This document shows positions 55,985-64,000 of a stretch of 64,000 nt of DNA, one piece after another. Under the pieces are notes generated by a model that saw nothing but the letters and a program-made list of their open reading frames with translations, was not told where the DNA came from and ran no database searches. This DNA is from Ascaphus truei (lineage: Eukaryota > Chordata > Amphibia > Anura > Ascaphidae): NCBI GenBank assembly GCA_036426205.1, contig CM071567.1:295940204-296004203 (forward strand), read 5' to 3'. Each line of letters starts with the position of its first letter. Position 1 is the stretch's first letter. The translations under genes and the position numbers were made by a program.

Positions 55985-56255
55985 ATACATTTTTTATTCT
56001 AGTGTAGATTTGTAGGGGGTCTCCGGAGCTGAACCGCTTTGGTTTTAGGTCCGGGGACCCTCTGCTTCCCGAGATACAGGCCCCTTTATGGGGTGCTGGT
56101 ATCCCTCTGCTTTGTTTACATGCCGCGGTCACGTGATTGGGACCTTTAAATGCAGAGGGATACCGGCACCTCATAAAGGGGCCTGAATCTCGGGGAGCAG
56201 GGGGTCCCCGGACCTGAAACCAACGCGGTTCAGCTCCGGAGACCCCCTGCACATC
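55985..56255. repeat. Foldback element, inner family copy
   Basis: Arms: 'gtagggggtctccggagctg' with 'cagctccggagaccccctgc', and 'cccgagatacaggccccttt' with 'aaaggggcctgaatctcggg'. Centre near 56120, with CACGTG at 56130-56135 close to it. Same family as 33205-33828 but less diverged between arms. Confidence 0.7.
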
Positions 56256-56259
56256 TACA

Positions 56260-56850
56260 ATATGAATAAAAATGTATTTGAAATAATTTTTTTAATGTGC
56301 CGATGTTTGCGCAGAGAGAGCAGCAGATCTGTCTCTGCTGCAAACACATCTCGCCAAGGGACGGCCTATTGTATCATTGATGTGCATATACAGTACTGTA
56401 TGTGTATGTTAGGAGCTATAGGGGTTGTTGTTATACAGTATATACTGTATATATACAGTATATACTGCATTACAATTCATGAATTTCTCGGCTTCAAAGA
56501 CAACAGCTCGCAAACGCCCCCATGAGTTTTTACACGGCATTGCAGTATTGCAGCCAGCGGGAATAAAATGCATAAATCACAGCCGCGAAAATAATGCAAT
56601 TCACCCCGGGAGAAAACGACACAAAACCGCAGATAACCGGGATAATCTGAAATTCGCGGAGCTTGTCGAGTTAGAATTAAGTTGGTCGCCACTGTATATC
56701 CCCATTTATTGCTATCCCAAAGGGAGAAGCACAGTGATTCACTGTCTGTTTTTCATATTTGTATGGCCAAACTCATCGCCAGCTGCATGCTCCTTACATG
56801 GAGACACGCAACGATTATATATTTATGATTATATATGAAAATTGAGAGAA
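56260..56850. other. No gene recognised
   Basis: Contains a TATACTGTATATA-like palindromic run near 56435-56465. Open frames on both strands (56425-56838, 56477-56692) lack recognisable domains. Confidence 0.4.
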
Positions 56851-57560
56851 AGAATAGACCCCGCCTCCACAAGACTGCACAATAAAGGTAACCAATAAAC
56901 TGACAGTAATATGTATTCAATCAAATATGTCAGTGGTGCTAAAGGGCCAGTAGTTATATGAACAAGAGAAAAAATAAGCCCAAATAAATAGTACTCAGGT
57001 ATACCGTTGGCAATATCAAAAATACATAAGTTTATTAGATGTCACAAAAGAGAATAAAAGATAGCACAGAAATTTAAAAACATGGTATAGATCCCCTGTG
57101 CGGAAACCAAAGCAGTATGCTGACTACAGCAACCGTCATATCCCTAAGGAACACTGAAAGATGCCAGGGAGTAAATAACAAATATCCCTAGTTTAGGTAC
57201 AACAAACAGTGCTACTCTATGGCAAATAGCAAATTCCTGAGAGTATACCACCCATGTATACAGGATGTGGGAAGTAGGAACCAAAATCTCACAAGAATAT
57301 AAAGTCTCTTCTAAGATATCATAGGTCTTATAACCTTGTAGGTTAGGTGCCAAAAATAAGTAAAATGGCAGTACAAAAAAACAGTCCTGTTGAAGAGACA
57401 ATTAGCAAATATATTGATCCAAATTCTAGGAACCACAGTCCTGAAGTGTTTATAAACGCACAGCACTATTTAGCACACACATATGAAAATGACAGGGCAA
57501 ACGTAGGAATAGTTACGTATCCCAAGAGGGGGAGAAACCAGGGGGTCCTGCCCACTTGAC

Positions 57561-57604
57561 CCACTCCAATGCGTTTCGGCACCAAAGCCTTCAACTGGGA
57601 GTGG
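57561..57604 (-). ncRNA. Hammerhead ribozyme fossil with intact stem I
   Basis: Minus strand: stem I CCACTCC/GGAGTGG (7 bp perfect), core CAGTTGA where CTGATGA is expected (two core substitutions), stem II GGC/GCC, GAA core, stem III region ACGCAT (one change from ACGCGT), T at the cleavage site. All elements occur in register with no extra bases. Descent from a hammerhead is clear; activity is unlikely. Confidence 0.6.
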
Positions 57605-58078
57605 TGGGGTAGGCAGAGTGATATGCACTATTTAAAAGGGGGGATTTTCGCGCCAAAAATGCAAAAAACAATTGCTAATTAGACCCAATACATACCTCCT
57701 GGGTAAAAGCTTGAAAAGCACGGCCATGATTGCCCAATGCGCATATACCGAATGACGTCACTGATAGCTTGCGTCTCACCTTGGGATGCACGGCCATTAA
57801 ATCCCTTTTCTCTATGTAGGGGCTGTATGCGCGGCCATTATTGTGACTGTGCATGCACCAGATGACGTCACCGGCATCGTGCGTTCCAGCTTGGAACGCA
57901 TAATCAGAATATCTAATGCGCATGCGCATAACACAAAAACGGGAAATCCGAGTTTAAATAGGGGGTAACTCTTTACCAAAAGAGGTTTGAGTAATAGGCA
58001 TGATACATAAGGAGGACAATGAATATATTAATAGAAAAATATAGAGAGGGGAACACATACTAAATTTATATGGCAATA

Positions 58079-59853
58079 TCGGAAGGATTCGCAGTGTGAA
58101 AATGAATCTACTTCTAAGGGTGCTATAACTTTTTCAGGCCCTCCCGATCCCCCTGCTGAAAGATGACATCCTCTCCCTGCAGTCAAGGATAGTGAAGTTT
58201 ATCTGGAATAAAAAAGGCCCCAGGATGAAAAAATATATCTTGAGGAAGCCGACCTCGAGAGAAGGGTTGGGGGTGCCTTGCTTGTTCGCTTATTACAAAG
58301 CAGCCCAATTGAGCCAAATTGTACAGTGGCACAAAGATCAGGGTCTCCGGCGATGGGTGGCGCTGGAAAAAGCCTGTTGCGCACAAGTGGAGCTGAATAA
58401 TCTAATTTGGCTTCCAAAAAAAAGTAGGCCTAGGGTTCGGATTCCGCTGCAGGCCATCTCAAGCTCCTTGAAGGTATGGGAGGCTACCAAATTCAGTTGT
58501 TCTCTCACAACATTACAACATTACATTCCTTGATGACACCTCTAACTGGTAGCCCAGACTTTGCTCCAGGCTTGAACAGCTCTAATTTCTCAAGATGGAC
58601 TCAGTCAGGTTATTTGCGACTGAAAGATCTGGAGGGTAGAAAACTCATCAAAACATTTGATCATATCAAAGAAGAAAAAAATATGCCAAATGCAGAATTC
58701 TTTAGATACCTCCAGATCAGAGCATTTTATAACAAAGCCTCAATTCGGCCAGCCAGAACAAATTTTGAGCAAATGTGTTCTAGAGGAACGGACACAAGGA
58801 GACTAATCTCTAGAATGTACAGGGAAGTGATCTGCCCCGAGATAAAAGACGAGCCCAGACTTAGCTACATGAGACAGTGGGAAGCGGACCTAGGGGAAAC
58901 GTTAGAGGACGAGGACTGGGACAGGATCCTGCAGGCAGCAGCTAAAAGCTCTATCTGTACCACGTTAAAGGAGAAAGCATACAAAGTCCTGATGCGTTAG
59001 TACCATACCCCAATCAAATTGTCTAAATTTGTCAGAGGATATTCCCCGCTCTGCCCCAAACAGTGCGGGAAAAGAGCTGAGTTACATGCTGTGGTCGTGC
59101 ACGAAGGTGGCCCCGATTTGGGCGGAAATCAGAGCTTGGCTGCAAAGGTTGCTCGGCGTGGAGAACCCCCTGGACCCGTGGCTGTTGTTGCTGGGCAGAC
59201 GGGTCCGGTGGCTGTCGAACGCAACACATAAATTGATAGCTCATTTGGCAACCGCCGCAAGGTGTGAGATCGCAGCAATGTGGAAGCAAACAGATTTACC
59301 AATTATACCCAAAATCAGGAACAGGATTTGGATGGTGTGCCGGATGGAGCAGTTGACGAGTATGGTCAACGACACCGGCCCTAATTTTCTAAAAGTCTGG
59401 TCACCATGAATGGCCCAGACAGACATCCCGGGGGTGGACACCACCACAATTATGCAATGATAGTCTGAAATGCGTTCTCCAGTAACCAACTGTGTCCCCG
59501 ACCACATAGCGATGGTACAGGCAGGGAGATAGGAGAAATAAGAGAGAGAGAATAGCCACACACGGAGATGAGACATGCACCTACAGCTTTTCAAACAGTA
59601 GGAGGCCTATCGCTGATGAAGAAACGAAAGATGCATCCATCCAACTGCCCGTTCACTCCCCCCTCCCTCCTCCCTTTCCCTCCCCCAGGTACCACGTAGT
59701 TTAGTCCCCCCGTTAGTCCTGTATGGCATGTTTGTCACGCCCGTCGTATTGGTTTTGGACCATGTTCAACATAAGGTGTATACACTGTAGCCCATGGATT
59801 GTGTTACTATGTTTGAAATGTATCACCTAATAAAACCAAAGTTATAAAAAAAA
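58079..59853 (+). mobile_element. 5'-truncated L1-clade LINE with 13-bp target duplication
   Basis: TTATATGGCAATA at 58066-58078 and 59854-59866 flanks the insert exactly. It contains only the C-terminal part of ORF2 and a 3' UTR ending 'cctaataaaaccaaag' plus a short A-rich tail. 5' truncation, a target duplication of this size and an A tail are standard for L1 target-primed reverse transcription. Confidence 0.85.
58088..59409 (+). pseudogene. L1 ORF2 C-terminal region (broken)
   Basis: Reads 'RIRSVKMNLL', a stop at about 58127, then LFQALPIPL, KFIWNKKGPR and GLGVPCLFAYYKAAQL, the post-RT region of L1 ORF2. It continues in other frames with 'FRYLQIRAFYNK' (58476-59000) and 'YMLWSCTKVAPIW' (59029-59409), the region of the C-terminal Cys-rich segment. 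At least two frameshifts and one stop; the RT and endonuclease domains are absent through truncation. Confidence 0.8.
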
Positions 59854-60203
59854 TTATATGGCAATAATATCCCTAACTTATACTCTTGTGTCAATCCTTA
59901 GTATATTATCCACAGTATTAGTAGGCATATCTAATGATACCCAATATGTTCTCTGCCTCCAGGAATGTACACAATAAACATAATCTCCATAACAACAAAA
60001 ATAGAGGTACAGTAGAGAGAGCACTATATGCTGTTAGCAATGTCACAAAAGTTCTTCCATGTCCACTGAAGTGATGTAAATAATTTCATTACGGTCCATA
60101 TTTCAACTGATGTAAAAATGTTGTTATTCGCAATGAACTATCAGTACTGTATAGAAGACATCTACAAGCTCATATTGAACCCCCAAAATAACCACAGCAT
60201 ATA

Positions 60204-60569
60204 TACAGTACCGACACACTTTATTGAAGTGTGGTCGGTACCGCAAGCCGGGAAATCTCCCGGCTTGCTAGTGGCCGCCCCTCGGCGTGCCGCGCGTCAT
60301 AGACGCGCGGTCACGCGTCATCGGGAGCGTGCGCCCCCTGCACGCGTGTCCAGGGGCTCCCCGAGGGAGCCCTGGTGTCCCGCGATCGCGGGACAGCGGC
60401 AGGGGGTTCCGGGGGACCCGGCGGACCCGGCAGCGGTAGGGAGAGCGCCCCGATCGGAGGGCGCTCTTCCGCTGCTTCGGCGCGCGCCCGTCACACTCGG
60501 GCGCGCGCCAGGCTACTGCTGCGGCACAGAACGGGCAAATGCTCGAATAAACTGTGCCGCAGCAGTATA
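60204..60569. repeat. GC-rich array of about eleven consecutive distinct hairpins
   Basis: Flanked by AGCATATA at 60196-60203 and 60570-60577. Successive stems: 60208-60241 (14 bp, one bulge), 60243-60268 (11 bp perfect), 60274-60286 (4 bp), 60290-60310 (9 bp), 60312-60348 (7 bp), 60351-60374 (10 bp, one bulge), 60376-60395 (20-base perfect palindrome), 60404-60419 (6 bp, one bulge), 60430-60475 (7+9 bp), 60479-60509 (12 bp), 60513-60568 (16 bp). Nearly every base is in a stem, the stems are unrelated in sequence, and the CpG density is high. The 8-bp duplication would fit a hAT-like nonautonomous element, but the termini are not clear TIRs. No coding frame is credible. Confidence 0.75.
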
Positions 60570-60599
60570 AGCATATAAGTGTCACAGAGGAGTGCTACT

Positions 60600-61463
60600 A
60601 AGCATGGCAATATATAGTAGGTATCCTGTATGTTTTACAATTCTTGTTCAGCTAGTCCTAGCTGATTGGAGGGTGGCAACCTCCTACCTAATTGAAGGGA
60701 ACTCCCTCCCACATTTAAATGGTTAAAAGCTCACTTCATAGTATCTCCCACTCTCAGGGGAACTTGCTTGCTTGCAGTGTGATTGTGACAAATCTAATAC
60801 AGAGTGCTTTTCCTGGTAATGTACAGGTTAATAAAAGCTTCAATCAGACTTAGATCTATGCAACTAATTTTGACAGATTTATTATAAATCATTCTTCCTG
60901 GTAATGGAATTAATATTAGTGTTAGGGACCCTTGAGATGTGGTCTGCCGTGTAGTGGCTCAGGGGCTACAACAATTTGGCAAACATGTTAAACTAAAAGA
61001 CCATTTTATTTAATAGATATCTATACATGTATGTTTAGGCACTGTACCATGTATACGTTTCACTGGATGTGCAGTGAGCTCTGTCTGTGTTTTATGTTAT
61101 GTCTCTGGTTTTAAATACAATGAACTATCAGGTAACATAATAAAAAGTCCAGTATATCAATCTCTTTTCTGATGACTCCAGAATACGTCCAAAGGGTGAT
61201 CACAACCAAAGAATCAGGGTTATGCTTCCTTGTCATGATGTTAAGTCCTGGATGAAGCAGAAGAGATATACAGTCGGGGATGACTCCAGAGTCAGTCAGA
61301 GGATGGCCAAACCCAGGATTCTAAAAATAAAAAAGAGAGAGAAATGGAAGGGGTGTGTTGAATATTCTTATAGTAACATATTAAGGTTCAAAAGAATATA
61401 CAGCAATTGAATACATCTCAAAATATGCACAACAGCCTAGCAGCAGGGGGCCATTTAGAACAA
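60600..61463. other. No gene recognised
   Basis: AT-rich DNA. Two related short blocks ('gtgcttttcctggtaatgta' at about 60805 and 'attcttcctggtaatggaat' at 60890) suggest a small duplication. Confidence 0.4.
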
Positions 61464-61664
61464 CTACAGAAACATATAGAAGCCCAAGTAGTCGTTAAGA
61501 CCCCGTGGAATCATAGAGTCCATTTGGACTATCCACCTGGACTCCCAACATAATAAGGCCTTCTCCATATCTCCGCCCCGAATTCCCAAAGTGACCTTCT
61601 CTATTGCAAAGGCCTTCAGGAGAGTGTAGTCAGGTCTATGCATCAGAAGGAAGTGTCTGGCCAC
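61464..61664 (-). pseudogene. PLE endonuclease C-terminal fragment
   Basis: The minus-strand frame of 66 codons reads 'AIEKVTLGIRGGD..KAL', 'CWESRWIVQMDSM' and 'PRGLND', matching in order the C-terminal part of the GIY-YIG domain of the other PLEs here (ie. G-E-I/H..., REQYWI, P.G.N). The upstream GIY-YIG core is missing. It ends on a different C-terminus, so it is another subfamily. Confidence 0.55.
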
Positions 61665-61739
61665 TGAGGTGATCTTTTTGAACCCTTCTAAGTCTGGAAT
61701 GTTTTGCTCTTTTCACCTGGTCCCTTAGGGGAAGTAACT

Positions 61740-62480
61740 AATGACTAGGCAGAACTCATTCTGGTGTGCTTTTTGAGCCATGCAGGCACTCTTCCACCTT
61801 TGTACAGCTGCAGGCTGGATGGCGTTATAATCAGTGTGCTATTTAAATCCTTGATAGCATGCATTATTTTAAGCCCTCTGATGAAGCGAGGGTGAAAAAC
61901 GTGTTGGGGCGTTTGTTTTTCCCTGAGTCCCCTGCGGATGGACCCCTCAATTGGAAGATCTTTACCCTTTGGACATTTTACTATCACTGTGTGGCATGGA
62001 TGGTCTCATGGACTATGGTAACTGATGTGAACTGTTAAACCATTGTTGATCCCATAATAACAGTCTCTTTTTGGTACTGTGCCTGGTTTGCCTTGATTAT
62101 ACCAACTGCATTTACGGTGTATGTATATAATATATGTATTTGACATCAGCATGTATTAGGCAATTTGGTGCATGTGTTATCTATGCTTGCTGTGTGGTTT
62201 TATATTTACTAGGGGTGAGGCCGGCCTTTTAGGTTCAAGGGGTTATTGTTAACCCCTTGTTCTACATATATTTTGTGCTTATAGGTTTTTTTCCCTTGCC
62301 TTGAGTATTAGGGGTCCATCAGTATCTTCATAGGGGATTTCCCCTGTCTGATACCTATTCTATCACAGGAGGATGTCAGGGTTTGTTTTAATAATTTTTG
62401 TATTTTATGTTTGATTATTTGTGCTGTTAAATAAATCATAATTTTCTTTGATATATGTTCTCAGTATACTTGCGTGCTGA
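61740..62480 (+). repeat. Noncoding repeat with a hammerhead-like segment
   Basis: Contains the hammerhead-like segment at 61873-61912 and a T-rich 3' part ending 'taaataaatcataatttt'. It lies in opposite orientation to the endonuclease fragment at 61464-61664. Possibly a PLE 3' region in inverted arrangement. Confidence 0.35.
61873..61912 (+). ncRNA. Degenerate hammerhead-like segment
   Basis: Exact core CTGATGA (61876-61882) followed at the right spacing by 'gaaaaacgtgtt', a degraded form of GAAACGCGTT. CCC/GGG can start stem I. Stem II is not convincing. Likely fossil. Confidence 0.35.
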
Positions 62481-62517
62481 GTTGGGACGCTTTTCTTTTT
62501 CTTTTTATTGTATATTA

Positions 62518-62550
62518 TACTATATATCTATATCTATATATATATATACA
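62518..62550. repeat. (TA)n microsatellite
   Basis: TA-rich run; another lies at about 62740-62780. Confidence 0.75.
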
Positions 62551-62607
62551 TGATGAGGTATCAGTAGTACGTGTTAGCCGAGCTTCAATAATCAAAAATA
62601 AATAGAT

Positions 62608-62716
62608 ATACCGTTCTGTGGCTAATGAAATGCTTTTATTTGTGCGAGCTTTCGAGATACACAGTGTATCTCAAAAGCTCGCACAAATAAAAGCATTTCG
62701 TTAGCCACAGACGGTA
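62608..62716. repeat. 109-bp near-perfect palindrome
   Basis: Arms of about 54 bp (62608-62662 and 62664-62716) meet at a single central base; only two mismatches and one indel separate them. Arm content includes 'gctaatgaaatgctttta' and 'tgtgcgagctttcgag'. Noncoding; it looks like two inverted copies of one short repeat or a MITE. Confidence 0.8.
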
Positions 62717-62789
62717 TCATATTTTTTTGGAATAAATATATGATATATATATCTATAATTATATATATATATAATATATAAATATAAAA

Positions 62790-63740
62790 AACCAAACAAA
62801 AAAGAACGAAGTAGCGCCTAAATACAGCTATACAAAACTGTGATTAGTAAACCACACTTTTTCATATATACACAAGAATAGTTATTATAGGCAACCACAT
62901 CTAGTCATACACATTTAGATATATATAGGTCATTTCTGTTAAATTTACAGGCTAAGTAATATTATTATATACATTTCAATCATGACACACACACACACAC
63001 AACAGCATATGATTCATGCTGAGGGTTCTTCTGTTCGTGCTTAATGATCATCCTTTGCTGCACCAATGGCTCCAACTGGAATCTACATACCTGAAAATCA
63101 AATAATGGGTAACATCAGGTGTATATATTGGTAATTAACGGATAGGAGATTATTCCATCTACTACTCTACTAACAATTATCTGGACATCTGGTATTAATG
63201 TGATGTTATTCTATGTTTTTAAAGGAAGTAAAATGTATATATTGGTTTAATGATTTATATAATTTATATTATTTTATATTATACACTTGGTAGAAATCTC
63301 CAATTCTTGATATATTATTTTTATTATATATCTTTTAATCTTTAATTTTCAAATTGCTAATTATTTTGTATAGCTTTCGATTTCTCATTTGGTTCTAACT
63401 CTAAATCTAATTACTATTTCAAAATCACTACTAGTACTATTTCTAGTTCATATTAGAATTCTAAATAATAATCACCTACTTAGTGTTACTAGTAAATCAC
63501 TTAGTCTTCAATATAATTTCACAATGGTTAAACACTTATAATAGTATTTTTAAATAGCTAATCTAAGTAACGATTTGATCATATATATATTTTTTGAAAC
63601 GATTTAGTGCGGTCCTCATAATCAGTCTATTATGACTGTTATTCAATGATGTTTAAGGTCATTTACTGGTTAATTTTTGTACCAAACTTTTTAATTGATT
63701 TATCAAATTATGCAAATTATCCTGTTATAAATACTATGGA
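62790..63740 (+). other. AT-rich sequence leading into a PLE-like 3' region
   Basis: No RT or endonuclease fragment could be read. (AC)n lies at about 62986-63001. The tail, from about 63600, leads into the hammerhead at 63756. It may be the upstream part of a pseudo-LTR that continues past the window. Confidence 0.35.
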
Positions 63741-63755
63741 GGGCCATCCAATGGG

Positions 63756-63801
63756 TACCCCTGATGAAGTCATCATAGATGACGAAACGCGTAGGGCGTT
63801 G
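63756..63801 (+). ncRNA. Hammerhead ribozyme with fully conserved core
   Basis: Stem I CCC/GGG plus CAA/TTG across an internal loop, exact core CTGATGA (63761-63767), perfect 6-bp stem II GTCATC/GATGAC with loop ATA, exact GAA (63784-63786), stem III ACGCGT (63787-63792) and A63793 as the cleavage-site base. Core and stem II are the cleanest in the window; stem I is the weak part. Surrounding PLE coding sequence is not visible before the window ends. Confidence 0.75.
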
Positions 63802-64000
63802 CTAATGCTGAGGTGTCACTTCCCCACGAACTCTACCTTTGCGGGTTGCTAGACGTTGCAGGATGTGTGAGGCTGAGAGGAAAAAACGCTGGATCCTTTT
63901 CCCCTGATGTCTCACTGACCAGAAGCAAGGAACTGGAGGTGCTGGTTCCCGGAGGGATTTCCTGTGCTGTGCACCCGACGGGAGGGACGTCATTTCTGGT

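Larger units (their letters stand above)
56860..60190 (-). mobile_element. PLE-like 3' region (pseudo-LTR remnant) interrupted by L1
   Basis: Noncoding repeat oriented on the minus strand, identified only by the hammerhead fossil at 57561-57604. About 700 bp lies downstream of the fossil, similar to the 800 bp seen in PLE copy 1. The L1 at 58079-59853 sits inside it or next to it. Boundaries are uncertain and no RT is attached. Confidence 0.35.

Noticed and set aside
59610..59640. 'gctgatgaagaaacgaaag' as another hammerhead
   Set aside because: There is no stem II between the CUGAUGA-like and GAAAC-like pieces and no stem III; it lies in the L1 3' UTR. Chance resemblance.

Overview
This window looks like intergenic or intronic DNA from a repeat-rich vertebrate, most probably a frog. 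The basis is AT-rich DNA with no recognisable host exon, abundant palindromic MITE-like repeats, CR1/L2-type LINE tails, a CORE-SINE, L1-type LINEs, and Penelope-like elements (PLEs) whose 3' regions carry the 'CTGATGAAG...GAAACGCGT' signature. I read that signature as hammerhead ribozymes. The species cannot be named from the sequence. I found no host protein-coding gene, rRNA gene, tRNA gene or CRISPR array.

Layout. 1-10.4 kb: palindromic repeats, MITEs (including a Tigger-like one with 'TA' target duplications) and fossil hammerhead repeats in AT-rich sequence. 10.4-22 kb: a compound PLE cluster. A near-full minus-strand copy (10437-15383) is preceded in tandem by a 5'-truncated copy (15384-17328), as in the known PLE pseudo-LTR arrangement. 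That copy meets a third, plus-strand copy head to head (17340-20861). A small chimeric fragment lies at 21757. 22-35 kb: AT-rich DNA with foldback repeats, a solo LTR, MITEs and a CORE-SINE. 35.1-37.2 kb: the 5' half of an L1 with ORF1, cut off by an LTR element (37238-42026, minus) that has a tRNA-Thr-like primer site but no visible pol. 42.1-43.4 kb: a truncated PLE. 46.46-51.06 kb: the best-preserved PLE, with a perfect 14-bp target duplication, an ORF1, an uninterrupted RT/GIY-YIG ORF2 and a large 3' hammerhead. 51.8-53.0 kb: a CR1/L2-like LINE 3' end. 53-57 kb: palindromic repeats and a minisatellite. 58.08-59.85 kb: a 5'-truncated L1 with a 13-bp target duplication, inserted into a PLE-like repeat. 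60.2-60.6 kb: a GC-rich block made almost entirely of consecutive distinct hairpins. 61.4-64 kb: PLE remnants, a 54-bp-arm palindrome and a well-formed hammerhead.

How it works together: in each recognisable PLE retaining the region, the order is ORF1 (charged coiled-coil protein), RT, Cys-rich linker, GIY-YIG endonuclease, then a 3' region with a type I hammerhead whose stem III is the self-complementary ACGCGT. Hammerheads in PLEs are established knowledge. The points most worth checking are the state of each ribozyme, the ORF1/ORF2 coupling, the 27-bp inverted repeat joining the PLE start codon to its 3' terminus, and the hairpin array at 60.2-60.6 kb.
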